Source: Tigriopus japonicus (lineage: Eukaryota; Arthropoda; Copepoda; Harpacticoida; Harpacticidae). From it: a DNA stretch of 64,000 bases. The notes beneath the pieces were generated by a model. It was given only the letters and a program-made list of their open reading frames with translations. It had not been told where the DNA came from and searched no databases. Positions 47,062-60,800 of the stretch are shown here, piece by piece (the stretch's first letter is position 1; every line of letters starts with the position of its first letter). Position numbers and translations under genes: made by a program. The stretch spans positions 304,421-368,420 of the forward strand of contig JAAGOF010000023.1 of NCBI GenBank assembly GCA_010645155.1. Reading direction: 5' to 3'.

Positions 47062-50000
47062 CAACAATCCTTATTTCATAATTTTCAAACTCAAAAGGCT
47101 TGGTCCTTTTGCCAGAAATCTGCAACCCTCCTTAAAGAGTCTCAAAGAAGACCCTAAAGAATGCACACTCAACTTTAGGCCCATACATACGTACGTACAT
47201 CCAAGGCAACTTCTCACACACTCACATAAGCCATACTACGCACGTTTAGAGTAGTAGTATGTACGTAGTAGAAGGGAGCCCCGAAAGTTACCGGCTTGTC
47301 TGAGAGTTGTTTGACGTGCGCGGTTGAATGATCAGTTGCATTTTGACATCCCTTGAGTGAAGACCTCTCGCATGAACTAGGTCGTGGTGAGTGAGACGGG
47401 GTGCTTCGAGGAACCAAACTCGATCCATACAAAGAAACGACATGAATTTCTTATGTTCTTGTGCCGCATACCGTCTGAATATGGAGGGAAAAGGTGAAAT
47501 CGAGTGTTGTCTTGAGTAGTTGTACCCGTGACAGTGGTTGATGGATGTGTTTTTAGTTCAGTGAAGTGGATTTGTGAACCATCGGAAATTCACCGCGTGC
47601 CACAACGTCCTTAATTTCTTCGCATTTACTCTTACTGGTATACTAAATTTAAATGTGGTTGTCATTCATCAAGGTGGGGTCCAGCAAAGAATTGGGGCCC
47701 ATGGCTCTTTCGGGTGCTTTATGGCTCATCGTCCAAGTGCGATAAAGTTTGGCCCGAACTCTTGACCAAATATGACGATCCTTAATCTCAACCTTGAAGC
47801 AACATTTATAGTCCCATATCCCACTCTTATTACAGCAAGAGACTTTTTTATGAAACACGTTTCCAACATGCTTGTTCCCCTCTCAGGAGAAAAGAGGGCT
47901 CATTGTGCATTGATTGAATTTTTGCATGAGATTAAATCCATTGCCATGACTTGATGGCTGATTGAAAACACCTTTCGATCTAACAAGGTCCCATGAATAT
48001 CCCGTCAACTGAGGAAAAGTTTCACTTCACTTCCCCACACCTGCGTATTTTGGGAATTTCAATGAATTTCCTAATGTGGCAACGATGTAACTAGCAAAGT
48101 CTTTTTTTTTGGCTCGAAACGCCGACGCAAAGTGCATTAACAGATTAAGTTCGTTGGCATAAGGTCAGATGAAGATACGAATTTTTGCAAGTGCTCATCT
48201 CGTGAAGTTTGAATAGGAGGCAAAGCCGAAAGGACATCTTTTGTGATCTGCTCAGCGTGTTCGGGAGTTAAAGCACTTCATAGGTGTTCGAGAATAAACT
48301 TGGCCCGGCAAATGTTAAATCTATCTACTTTACATGAGAGAAAGTTTTCTTTTTTTTCAATGGCAGGATTATTATTTTTACCGCTTTTAAGTGCCAACAT
48401 TCTCACAAGTGATAGAAAGAGCAATGACGAAATACTGGTGTTAAAATACTTGGTCCAATGAAACTGGATGTAAACAAACACTACAACTTTGAAAAATGAA
48501 TATTTTTTGAAAAGCACAATATTTGTTCCGTGATTTTGAATTTGTCTTAGAAATATACTTTTACATCTCCAATTTGACTCGATAAAAAGCACATAATCTC
48601 CAAATTTTGGAAGGTCACTTTTTTCCACGAAAGATTTCCCTAAAATTGTAGTGGCACATTCATTCAACTTTAATTTAAACCAACTCTTGCGTTTGGCAGT
48701 AATGTAAATTTCCTCAGAAAGGCGGTCCTACTTTCTTGTTTGTTTTATGTTGTGCTTTAAGTTCAAAAACTTCAACTCGTCTTGAAATTACTCAGGGAGC
48801 AATAATGCAATCTAGCCTTCGAACTTGAAAAAAAAGATCGTCACATGACGGCAGGATGAAAAAGTACCTCTTGAAATTGAACCCTTTCTACCGAACGATC
48901 CCGACAAGGGCAAAAAATCCTCTTCTCGTAAATATTCGCATTTATGTCGTTGATTTATGAGAAATCACAAATTGGCATTAAGTCTCCCTGTTGATCAGGT
49001 AAGGAAATCCATAGCATTGCACTGCATTGCTCACCTGTTTTGATTTTCAAGAAAATGTAAATCTTTTTACTCCTCTTCCTTTTCGTAAAAGAGACCACAA
49101 CTCCGTCTTAATTATACGCGCTGAGAATTGGGTTTTTGTCTTAATAACTTCCATGTGTGTGGGTTCGCAACTTCGCATCCCTTATTATGAAGAATATTCC
49201 TCGCATACGGCAATTCGAAACGGTAATTCGTCTTCGTTCCTCGTTGCTGTTCTTCCTCCTCATCGAATGGTATTCTTGACTTGGCCCATCAACTTATCTA
49301 AAACCTTTGAATTCCAGAACAAGACGGCATTAAAAACTAGACAGAAGATGCATCGAGATTTGATAATTGGTAAGGGATGTAAATCTTGCCAGAAATTATA
49401 GGCATATTTGATGGAAGGTAACTTAATTAGGGGAGAAAAGAGGAAGCCGAGGAATAGAAATCTCGCTTCGGCATAGTTTCACCGTCAATGCACCAGAAAG
49501 AATGTTTATCTGGTAACTGAAAGAAACTTTTGGTAATGGGGGTTGTTCTCAGTCCTGAAAAAGAACATGTCTTTTTTAAAGAATGCCATGTCACATAAAC
49601 TTCTTTTGCCTTCATTACGAGGACTCTTCAAGAAGGCCATGGATAAAATGCCAAGTCACTGGTTGGCTTTTTGGGGAGAAGAAGGGATTCCTTTGACGAT
49701 ATCTTTCTGAAATGGTTCCTCAAATTCTAGCGCACTTTGGGTTGGATTTCACTGGCCACAATTTGTAGCCTAAAGATAGGCATGTTCTTTAAGGAATGAA
49801 TGGACTGTCCGGATTTGACCTTCAGGATCTTGAAGGTACCACTTCTCAGCGGGCAAAGGGTTTGCTCTGATTAATTGATGACATTTTCTGCCTTCCCCTT
49901 CTCTTCAGTCGGTACAATGTTCCTAATTAATGTGGTGGCCTCTGTTAGGCAAATTAAAGCAGGATGATGCTTGTTTCGCTTTGCATTTCATCGTATTGTA

Positions 50001-50991
50001 GTTTGAATGAACGTTACATAGAGTGAACTGGTTCAGAAAAGGTCCTTGGGCCAATTTGAGTTCAGGATTGCATTGGCAAAATGAAGACATCAATGGTGGA
50101 CCTTTTATTATGCGGGAGGGGGTTTCTCAATTATCTGTGGGAGTTTTTCTTTTCATCTCAAATGGAACCAACCCAAAAATTACTCCAACCCTGGATATTA
50201 CTCTTGAGTCAATTTCACATTTCCTCGAGTAAAGCCACCACTCCAAAACCCCAAAGAAGCTCGTCCCGCCCTGTTTGAAACAAATAATCGATTAAGACCT
50301 CAGTCAAGGTTGATTTTGACAGGAGTTTGGAAGCAAATTTGGGGTGTCATGCACTTGCCTTGGCAGATCTTTGGGGTTTATGAGTGATAAATGGTGGATG
50401 AGAGTCTTGCCGAGAGAGCTAAGGTCAAACTAGGTCACTTTATGGCCACGGATTTAAAATCAGGAAGGAATAAGTGTTCAGTGATCACCCAACCAACAAT
50501 GTGAAAGAACTGAGAAAATTTTCATTTCCATTTATGACGAACTTACCGAACGGATGATTAGAAAAAATAATCTTACGAGCAAAATGAAAATAACCATAAG
50601 TTTTTACTATGTTTGGCTCACTTAGAAATGGTTAAGTGAATTCATAAGGATCGTCAAGTTTTTTTGCTCACCAAGAGATGACAACCTATGTAGATTTGGT
50701 CTTGCACGATCTGGCTTAATATCATGCTTCGCAATGTGTTTTCCCATGTTTTATAACTCAAATCTCATTTAGGGGGGTCATGAGATTGCTTGGAAGAGCC
50801 GAAACTTACCTCTTCCACGAAGTTCAGATTGAATGTTGGCGAAGACGGAACATTTTCTTGCATTTTGTTTTGCGGTTGGGAGAGAATGACATATTTTGCT
50901 GGGAAAACACGTTAATTTATGGCCTAAGCTTTGTCCAAAATACAAAGAAAGTAGTGCCTGGTTGGCCATCACCTCCCACTTTCATTCATAG
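47062..50991. other. Intron or intergenic sequence, no gene recognised
   Basis: AT-rich, with scattered open frames such as 49027-49401 (about 124 codons without a convincing start or homology). Nothing I can assign. Confidence 0.35.
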
Positions 50992-51327
50992 ACGTTCCGA
51001 GGAGGAATCCATTACCAATCTGACGATGCATGAAAAGTAAGAGATAAAAATGCGAAGAAATTGACGGCTGCGTTGGCAGGTTTATGAATCGACCGGAAAA
51101 TTACCACCAACAAAGTGATTGGCCTCGGCACACCCATCATGCCCCTCCCTGCTTCTCTGATATCGTTCCAATACGTCATCCAGAACGTTGGCGACGACAT
51201 GAACAATAATAATAATGCTGACGTCTTGTGGCTGGACTCGACGAGATATCCACCCACCCACCAATTTAAGTATCCTCAACTTCAAACAGAGATACCTGCA
51301 CTTCAACAAGAGCCCAGTTTCCAAAGG
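50992..51327 (+). CDS. Candidate downstream exons of the RIM-like gene
   Basis: A 45-base segment (50992-51036) is bounded by TTCATTCATAG and AA|GTAAGAG and is in phase with the 40.7-kb exon, giving R-RSEEESITNLTMHEK. After 43 bases a GTTGGCAG acceptor leads to 51080, where the phase-matched frame reads 43 codons (ENYHQQSDWPRHTHH...) before a stop in an AAT repeat. A second frame stays open from there to a strong donor AG|GTAAGA at 51328. A frameshift or slippage in the AAT run may explain the switch. The 43-base intron is very short. No domain recognised. Confidence 0.3.
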
Positions 51328-51935
51328 TAAGATTAGTTCGAATTGCTTTTAAACTGGAATCCGCTGGGATGTTGTACGACGAACGGACATGAAGTCGGCC
51401 GTAATGAAAAGTGACATCTAGACAGGGATAACCTATATAATAGTATAAATACTGGATACGAACTCGCGGAATTTCCTAGCTCGCAACCTCACACGGATGA
51501 GGCCGAGAGTTCGTAAGTAAACAAGAAGTAGAAACGGCCATGTTGGGAGTGGAAAATCAAACGGAAATCGACCAAGAGTCCAAAAGATAGTGCGCCAATC
51601 GGAGTTTTCTGTGTTTCAAGCGGGTCCAGCCAAGTCCTAGCCTTGGTAAAGGTCAACCCCACGCCCCAAAATCAGTCTGATGTGTGTGTTTCGAAGACAT
51701 TAAGTTCAGCCAAGAACGAGTGAATAAAATAGTGAATGAATGAATGACCACATCATGGAGTGCGAGTGAACCCCCCACAAGGTGTCTTTTCTACAAGATG
51801 ACGATCAAAGTGATCAAATTAAATCTGATGATGACTAGGTTACCTGCTACAACCTTCGGAAGTGATAGACCTAACTAAAGCAAAGAGAACGAATATGGAC
51901 CGGAATCCGAGCTCAAATTCCTCTTTTCCGCAAAA

Positions 51936-52385
51936 GGATTAAGAACAAACTTTCCCACGGACCAAAACGGGGAGTTTCCTTATGCTCATCCATTACAAAA
52001 CTTGAACAACTTAAGAATATCTTACCATTCCTTGAATTATCAACAACAAAATAGCGGGGTTTTCCGAGCTTATCTATTATCCGATTTGAACGTCTTATTA
52101 ATATCTTTGAACTTACAATTGAACCCATCCATGTATTATCCTGAACTTAACTAACACATGCCAAACTTTGTATGAAATCAAGTTTGTTTTAGGTTGTGTC
52201 ACCTTGCCATTGATCTATAAATGATGTTCCATCCTCGAATTTCTTTTATTATATGGTTGTGTCTTTTAGTTCAGGATAATTCAAGGACAGGTAAGATATT
52301 TTTAGGTTGTTCAAGTTGTCTAATGGATGAGCGCCATAAAAATCCCCGTTTTGATCCAGAGGAGAGTTTCTGGGGTAAATTTGGT
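51936..52385. repeat. Inverted repeat with coding-like arms
   Basis: The left arm (51936-52045, read on the minus strand) and right arm (52275-52385, plus strand) are about 75% identical over about 110 bp. Both translate to similar peptides: NSRNGKIFLSCSSFVMDEHK on minus and NSRTGKIFLGCSSCLMDERH on plus. A third, more diverged copy sits in the loop (about 52050-52125). This looks like a foldback repeat or duplicated gene fragment rather than a gene exon. Confidence 0.55.
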
Positions 52386-52904
52386 TCCTTTCCAAGAGGA
52401 ATCTCCGTTCGCATTAAGGTCCACATAAAACAAAGAAACAAGTCCTCAATGTCAAGAATTCCATCAAATGAAGAACAAATTAAGATGACTTCGAAACATA
52501 TCAGGTGTGCCTACTAGCAATGGATGGGCTCAATATTTTGATTTGCCTTTCGACTCAGTCAGCCCAAATTGGTGATCTGACAGTCTAACCCGGATTACAT
52601 GGACCCTCTCAAAGTCTTGAAAATGAAATGCTCCCACCAAGATTGAATTGTGTGGATTTTTTCAATCAATCTGATTGTTAATTCCTGAACAAAGGGATCT
52701 AAGAACTAAGAAGATCAATCAAACCCTATCAAGCACGTAGAGCCTATCCCTGCAATGAAAAGACATGATCCTCTGGTCCTGAAGGACCCTTAGCCCCAGT
52801 CCTGCGTGGTCCTGACCTTCTTGAGCCCCAAGACTTGAAACATTTTCAATCAAATCCACAATCCAGGATTTAATCCTCATGTTTTTCACTTATTTTGTCT
52901 CAAG
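52386..52904. other. Short stretch between repeat and candidate exon
   Basis: The plus-strand frame of the right repeat arm stays open to a possible donor at 52504-52505 (AG|GTGTGC). Beyond that there is no coding signal until the acceptor at 52904. Confidence 0.25.
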
Positions 52905-53116
52905 GACGTCGTGATTGCCTTTGTTCCAATTCCAATCCGGATCAGATGGCTGATCTGATCCAGAATCGTCAAAAGTGCCCTTCAATAGTTACAACCAACA
53001 ACATCTCCGATTTGGACTCCATCTTGTTTCAAAATGAGACTATTCTCATTCCTTCATTTTCCTATAGAAATGGTTCCTGCGTCGTGGAGGTGCTGAAGAG
53101 GATGGAAGAGGAGTAA
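52905..53116 (+). CDS. Candidate terminal exon, family unknown
   Basis: A strong acceptor (TTATTTTGTCTCAAG) is followed by 69 sense codons and a TAA, with coding-like composition and Cys, Asn and Ser richness (RRDCLCSNSNPDQMADLIQN ... ending LKRMEEE). An AATAAA follows about 200 bases after the stop. The required incoming phase is 1, which does not match the RIM-like exon directly, so an intervening exon is missing or it belongs to another gene. Confidence 0.35.
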
Positions 53117-53316
53117 CCCTCCAGATATCACCACAGATACTTCTATTTAGCATTGTTTCACAGAAGTTGGACTAATGGGTGAAGCAAGATTCCATCTATG
53201 TATTTTCCTGATTGTTAAGAGGACTAAAATCCTTTGGAGAGCTGAATGTCAAACGTTCATGAGACGGGTAAAAGGAGTGCTGGGACCTCTAAAATCAAGG
53301 CGAAGAACAATTAGTC

Positions 53317-53322
53317 AATAAA
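53317..53322 (+). terminator. Possible poly(A) signal
   Basis: AATAAA about 200 bases after the stop of the candidate terminal exon, in AT-rich sequence. Chance occurrence is possible. Confidence 0.3.
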
Positions 53323-56300
53323 TATTAGCACAAAGAGTTTGACTGAATTCTTTCAAGATGCATGTTCAACAGTTTTACTCGTTAATAAGGAATGAATGAC
53401 ATTGTTTCAAAATATAGCCTCGGCCTCATACCATTTTTTCAAAAATCGGAGTTCGTGTCCACCCCTTTCAGGGGTTCCTGATCTAGATGAGCTCAGAAGC
53501 CCAAACTTGCTTCCTTGGGATCCAAGAGCAATCATGACTGACTGTTGTTGCCTCTGATCGATTTGGCCCCAGGAAGTGTCAATTTATGGAAATGGTTTGA
53601 CGTGTTTGAATTAACTCCCAAGGTTGAATCAATTTCCTTCACAACCCAGAGCTGTGGTTTCCAGACGGAATCTTCCAAGTCATCACGAAGAATTCGTTGG
53701 CTTAAGGAGTCTGATTTTTGTGGCTAAAAGAGGAGTACTTTTCTCAACAAATCGGATTTTCTTTCCCTCCTTGGGTTTTACCATGCACACTCAGAATGCC
53801 AAGACTCGTGATGGGCTCTTCTGTTTTACAAATTATCCGCGCCTGACAATATCTTGTAACTGCTGATTACGATGATCTACAAATCATTATGAGCCTTTAT
53901 TGACGACAGTTCTAAAACTTTTCATTAAAAAAGTTCATTTTGGACTCTTCAAATTAGCTAAATATTGTGCGATTACGCGCCTATTACATTACATTTCACA
54001 TTTTAGCCTTAGATTTCCAAACAAGTGTTGCCAAATTTTTCTCAAGCAGTTGGGTCTTCTTGGCCTTAAATTAAAACGAACCTTGTGAAAGAGAAAAGGC
54101 GCTATCGGAAAAGCTCGTCGAGATTGAAAAGACCACAATGCAGTGCTCACTTCACAGGTCGATCTTGCATTGTGCAGGTTCATGGACTACATGCAGAAAC
54201 AATGGGAGTTTAATTAACTTTGTCTCAAAAGAAAACAAATTCTCGGGCCAGGTAAAAAAAAGAAATTGGCTTGAGAGTGAGCGTTTGGTGGGATCCTGAA
54301 CCAGGTTGTACGACCATGTAAAAAAACCCACCTGAATCTTGTGAGGTATCACAGTTTTCGAGGTGTTTCTCTCAGTTCCGGCTCAATTACGGAGATTGTA
54401 CCGAAGAACCTCAGATGAGACAAAAGATAAGGACACTTATTTTAAGTGAGATAATTTAAATCATTGGCGGAAGGTTTTTTCAACCTCAAACCGCCTTAAA
54501 ATGTGTACATTTATATGTTCTGTCCCTCCATCTCTCAAGGAAAAGATGGGTTAAATTGAAGGTTAGAAACAAGTTTTGCTTGAATGGTTTCATCATTCAC
54601 CTCTAATGAAATGTGGTGAGGGAAGTTGGAAGTCGGCATTCCAGGCGAAATTTTCTACATTTCCTGGGCCCCACGGTGAGTTTCTAAAGAGGTTTCTGAT
54701 GGTGAAATAATTCTTACCTATGAACATCAACAAAGCTGGAAATAAGCGGAAGTCATAAAAGACATCTACGAATTATTTTGCACTTAGGACCTGTTTATTC
54801 CCGCCTTAGTAACTCGTCTTTAAATCGGGTGATTATCCATCTAAGACCATGAATAGCAGTCAGCTAGCCAGCCACCTAGGGGTGTAAAACCATTAAGAGG
54901 GGCTAGGACACAATTATTAGGTTTCTTATCCGTCATCAGCTTGATAGCACTAAACTGCCAAACCATACAGCTATAAATCGAGCCGATGATCTGGTGGCGA
55001 AAGGAGATAACGCCATCAAGATTTATGAAATAATGCATCCAGTTTGTAATCAACTAATCATCATCTCTGCAGAGGCCAAATCCCTTCCTTTCTGAGGAGA
55101 ATCTCAGGACACGTTAAAGACATAAAATTGTGCGTATGTCCACTCTTTGCTTTGTCCACTTAGTATTTATTTCCTAATTGATCCCGGCACATAATACGGA
55201 ATACTTCAGACACATGGTGCTGTCTCAGAACCAACCCTTCCAAGCGTCCAAAGATGACTGACGCCATCCAGAAAACGGCGGGAAAATTGAATCTCAGTTT
55301 GTCACTCAAAGTGAGTTGTTCATGCGTGCGTTACCTCTTGTAGTTCTTGAGGTACCAGGAAGTGATGGTGGCCCGATCGAAAAGATGCACGCCTCTCACC
55401 CTTTGCCGAGATGGAAATCCCGGAGTAGAGATTTAATTCTGTGCTAGACCAACATGTACGTTGCACACTTTAGCTTGTAGTGCATACCTACACGGTCACC
55501 GATTGATCAAGTTGCGAAGATTCGGTTGGGTCGGTTGGTCGGCATTGACGCATGGAGTTACAGAGAGGCTACAAAAGGCTAGCAGATTGTTCTGAGGACC
55601 ACAGGAACTCGATTCAATGGTGTTACCACTACCAGTCCTGACCTTTCTTGTCGAGTTTGACACATCTGATTAAATGGTTACTTTGACGCACTCATAAGTC
55701 AGGCAAGGCATTCCAAGCGTGCTTCCGAAACTCTAATGCGTGAAATATTGCGCTCGGACATGCATGCAATCAACGCGTTCAAAACGCGAAAAAACATTCA
55801 ACACCCCTGATGAGCAATAATTTTCTAATCGTTTGTGGTATGCATACACGGTATGTATTCGTAAGCATCTGTCTCGACAAAGTTCCACTGGCTGGATCTA
55901 GTCATTGAATTGAACAAAACACATTATTTAAAGTTTGACTGGATACAAGTGCTCTCCGACACCTGTTGTTCGATTATCCCACTAGAACCCCCTAACTGAC
56001 TTTGACTTTCGATGACATCTTCAGAGAACAGGATATGTTCACCTTGAATTGTTACACACCAAGATTGGTCTTACTCTCGAATGCGCTTAAGGGCGTAACT
56101 GATCCTTCGCATCCCTACATATTTTAGAGCATCAATCTCCTCTCTTTGTGCATTCTCCATATGGTCTCATTTTGATCCAGTTAATTCAGCTGTCGTTGGG
56201 TTCACTTTAATTCTTTCTCCCGGAAGACATCCCAAGCACCCAGCTGTGATAATTTCCTTTCATATCGATGTCTTTGAGTTAATTTTGAATTTGGCACAAG

Positions 56301-57137
56301 GCGTGAACATAGGTATATTGTCTTAACTTTCGAAAACGATGACAGGAATGAAAGTGCTGCACAGGAGTATGTTTCTAGGAATATTTGAAGCAAAATAAAA
56401 CATATTTTAGCTGTTTGAAATTATTGCGGCATTGCATGGAGAGCGATGTTTTGAAGAGTTTTTTCCCACATGACCCCTTTTTTAAGCCAAAGTCTTTGAT
56501 GAACCTCCAACTATATCCAATATCTCTATCAGAATGACAAAGTCAAGGGAATACAATCTGGTAGTGACGGAGGTAACATCCCAAAGTTGTCGAAATTTGA
56601 ACGAGCAGAGTGTCCTAACAAGTTTACTTTTAGAACTCATTTTATTGCCTTATTCATGGGGTGTGATAAGGGTTTTTTCCAGCACTTGATACCAACGGTC
56701 CATTCCGTCTCATTCTCGATATGTAGCCCGGAAAAAACTTCAACCATGTCATAAAAAAATGTCATTTGAAAAGCTCCTTTTCTGACGAAATTTCGAAATG
56801 CACAATTGGTACCACTAAGTATCGTGAATTATCCTTAAACTGTCAAAAAAAGCCCCACGAAACAAAGCTTTTGAGCCCTATCCAAATTTTCGTCATGCCG
56901 TGCACGACTTATTTTCCATGAAATTACCCGATAGTCCAAAGAAGCCCAACCGATTAAGGGAGAGAAGCCTTAAGCATGAATGAGCGTGTCACTCAGTGTC
57001 TGAGGCATCTCTCGAATTGACAAGCCTCTCTTGTCTCTGTCTCTTATGGTCACTGCATTCTTACATGAATAGTAATTCACATCCGATACAGCATTGACAT
57101 CGCCAAGAAGGAAGTTGAGAAAATGCAGGATTTATAT
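53323..57137. other. Intergenic sequence, no gene recognised
   Basis: Mixed composition, with only short open frames on both strands. Nothing assigned. Confidence 0.35.
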
Positions 57138-57353
57138 TTATGTTATCTGAACTGGGCGAGCACGAATTCTTTTGGAGAGGCACAAGTTCGCATATCTCAC
57201 GAACACGCCTTCCAGCCCGATATTTTGCGACTTGACAGACCTGTCGACAAAAAGTGCGTCAAAATGAAGCACGACCAAGTACTTTGAAGACAACTCGACA
57301 AAGGATTTCAACTCAATGCAATCCTGACAGATTAGAAACCTATTGGTAGACAA
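57138..57353 (-). CDS. Unidentified coding-like minus-strand frame
   Basis: Seventy-one codons on the minus strand with balanced codon composition (for example FVELSSKYLVVLHFDALFVD), ending at a TAA. The first codon is TTG, and AATAG|GTTTC at its start could be an acceptor. It may be an exon of the same lost gene as the fragments at 57.5-57.8 kb. No family recognised. Confidence 0.2.
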   Translation of the reverse strand: MSTNRFLICQDCIELKSFVELSSKYLVVLHFDALFVDRSVKSQNIGLEGVFVRYANLCLSKRIRARPVQIT

Positions 57354-57550
57354 GCATCCGGACCCTAATCCGTCTGGTCTACCAAATACGTACAGACTCT
57401 CAATCCTTGGAGCTTTGTCATGGAAGGGATATTGACTCTCGATCCAATAGGCCCGGATATCTTGTGTCTACTTCAAATGAAACCATATCATCGGCTATGA
57501 AACTCATTTGAACTAGACACGAGGAGCACTTGTTCCTCTTTTTTCAAGCT

Positions 57551-57818
57551 TTGCCTTGATCGACATGAAGAACACCGGTTGGAAGCTCCGAGACAAGTTT
57601 GGAGGGCTTCTTCTTGGATGAAGAAGACGAAGAAGTAGAAGATGATGATGCTGGCTTACGACATGAAATGAGCTCGTTCGTTTTTCTTCCTCAAGCGTGA
57701 TGAGAGTTCGTCATCTCAATGTGAAATGTGAAATAGCTTGTTCCTCCGTCAAATCGTCAATCTTCGCTTTGTATCTTTCGTCTTCATCTAAGAAATTGTA
57801 GGCTCTGCCATCTTCCAT
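57551..57818 (-). pseudogene. Frameshifted coding-like relic
   Basis: On the minus strand, an ATG at 57818 opens MEDGRAYNFLDEDERYKAKI, continuing DDLTEEQAISHFTLR to a TGA. One base on, a second frame reads DELSSRLRKKNERAHFMS to a stop, and then a third reads CRKPASSSSTSSSSSSKKKP to a TGA. The three pieces abut and read as one acidic, then basic, then Ser/Lys-rich protein broken by two frameshifts. I do not recognise the parent gene. Confidence 0.3.
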
Positions 57819-60800
57819 TGATCAACTTTGCATATCGACCGAAAACTGTTTTCCAAAGTGTTTTTCCCCGAGAGCCCCGAATTATGGTCGAGGCAAGTAA
57901 TAAAATGTGTCCAAATGACATGAGGAATTTGACATAATTTTGTCTTGGACAGGTCGAAAGAATGTCTTAATCACTCAAATTGTGTCCCTCGGCCAAAACT
58001 AATTGACATAAAACGCTCTTTGATTCCAACGTTCAAAAGCGGAACCGCCTCTCTCTCTCTCAATAAAAAAGGAAACTTTTGTCAGTAAATTGAAATGGAG
58101 CTTGATTTTTGTACACCAGCTTGAAGGGATAACCTGAAAGGGTCCATAAACGAAACTGATAATATTTGGCCATTTCTTCAGAAAGGTTGACATTTTAAAA
58201 TAACAACACGTAAGGTCAAACTCACAAAAAGACTCCTTGCTTTTTTTAAATTTCTATCGTCATTTGTGGCTGTAAGGAAAAAAGTGTTTTTTTCTGATCA
58301 AGAGGAATCTAAATTTTTGCTAGAACACTGCGAAACAGAAATTTGTTTTTCTGTACTATGGACATATCTGGATGAAACAAACTCGTCGGTCCTTTTTCGC
58401 CTGCCAGCTTTCGTTTCCAGTAGGCTTAACCGAAGTCGAATTCTTCTGTTTCTCACTCTTGGAAATATTCCCCGAATTTGGTCATAATTCGAGGCTGAAC
58501 GAACGACCCCCAAGGTGGTGAAAAAATGGGATGTCCGGCCACACATTGGTTGCGACGCCTCATTGCAAATCATTCGACTACCAATTTTTCATTCCTGTTT
58601 TAAGTTTTGATTGATGCTTGCTTGATGCCTTGGATGAAAGTGCATTTGTCGACTTGCTTCAGGAGATTCCTCTATCCTGTCGAAATCTCTTCGGCCGACA
58701 AAACATTGAACCACGACCCCGGCAAATACGTACCGAAGGGAAAAAGGCACATTTAAATTGATTTGACCTTAGCCCATGATCGATTCTGAAGTCAAATTTG
58801 GGTTTATTGCACTGAAGTGAAGGGGACAACGAGTCTTCGGTGGGTTAAAAGCATTGATTGTTAGATGTACCATGCAAATTACCGTGAAAGAGTTGTGACG
58901 ATCTCTTTGTAAGCTTCAAAGAGCTCTTTTCAGTAGAGAAGACTTACTCCAAGGTGGTTTGTTTCAAGCTCGATGTGCTTAGTTAACAGCAATCGCACAT
59001 CTATCCAGACATGGGCTTCAAGCGCTATTGGCAGGCAATTTGAAATCATGACTGGACAAGATCAAAAATGGTAATGATCCTCTTAACAATTTGATTTCGA
59101 ATTGCGGACCGAGCGAGAGAGCGAGAGAGAGAGATCAAAAGTTTTCCCTTTGACTCATCAAGCCCTGACAAGGCCTGTCCATTTCTATTATCTTTTTAAA
59201 TTGGCTTCTTCAATTTGGTGCCTGTCTCACGTGCGTATTCTTCAGTCTCGTATTTTTTTCCTGGCTGGAATTTATTTCTATTAATTGAAGCGGAACTCCC
59301 GCCATCAAAATAACAGTGTGAAATCGGAAAATGCATTTGAGAAAAATCATAAACATCAAACTAAACGGAGCCAAAAGCAGGGTGAGACAAATACTTAAAG
59401 ATTATTCATTTTTATTCAAGGGTTGTTGTGCTTTAACAAAAATTGCTCGATGATGGTCAAAATATAAATAAATAAAGATAAGTTGAAAATCATTGATATT
59501 GCGGTAGATTATTTTGCACCCTGTGGCGTTATCAACTGGGATATCCCAGATCTAAATATTTTGCATAAACATGCATTAAAAGCCTGGAATATGAGATTCC
59601 TTATGTCACTGAACATACCATGGAAATTAATTTTAGATGTGCCATGAAAGAATTCACAAAAGAATCAAAAATATATACTTGCACTTTTTCCAATGAGTGG
59701 AGATTTCAATTGATAAAATTCCAGCAAAAAAAGGTTTTTTTAAATGCATATTTCATTATTACACTTTAATCCTCAAAGCGAAATCTCGGATCAACCATTT
59801 TCTATGACCTGACAGCACTTAACATTCTTAAATCTATATAAATGATTTTGCCCCACACTATTTAAAAAAATCGTCACCATATTAAGCCAGTGTAGAAACA
59901 ATATGTGAAAAACTAAATTTAGCAATAATTTAAGAGTAATCGTAATTAATTACATTTGCATCCAAAAAAAATTCGTAATACATTACACACGATGAAGGCG
60001 AGAGATTGGGCTCTGATGAAGGAATGAAACTTTTTCATAACTTCATTTCTTTGGAAAAGAGTTGGGATCTCCTCGGTCGTCTAATGTTCTTTCTTGGCAA
60101 ATAGTCCCTCGAGTGTGTTCATTGTTTATTGCACAATGCGGCAAAATACGACGCTTCCAAATTTTGAAGACGGGGTTCCGAGACGAGAACGACGAGAGAA
60201 AGAAAAGGAAAATCCCTATTGGGAAAGTGAATTAGCTTTGCATGTTACTGTCAGCCTCGGAAATCTTGTTAGCAATGAAGTGCCACCTTACAAACTACTC
60301 GAGAAGGTGTTCGTTCAACCTCGCTTATTAGAGATCCTCCACTAAACGAACCGTATCATTAAGGATATCGTTCCTTGTTAGGCTTGATTTTGGGGGCGGT
60401 TTACGTGCATGCAGTTGTACAAGTCCCATTACATTGCTGGAAAATGGGGGTGGTGGAAGTCACTCATTGGGCTTAAAAGGCTCACAAAGAGATAACCATC
60501 ATGGGATTGGACTCATTCAGAGACTTGCGTGCACCCATTGCCTTTTTGTTCTTCAACTTGTGTAACTATCCCCATGGAATCCTTGACTGCTTTGAGCTGG
60601 CTATCTTCGCATCTTACCCAAAATTGGGTGCCAAGATGCATCAAAAAACCTCACTCTTCACATGAATTATGGTAGACCAAGACACAAAGCAATGGCTGGA
60701 AACTTCTTGTCAGGACTCTGAACTTGAAACAGTTAGTCACACTCATCAACCAACCTCTGTGTGTCTTTTGAGGCGGAAATTTTTGGTCATTGACACCCAC

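Noticed and set aside
59378..59523. Possible miniature element with CAGGGTG ends
   Set aside because: Only seven terminal bases match clearly and the flanks share no 8-bp duplication.
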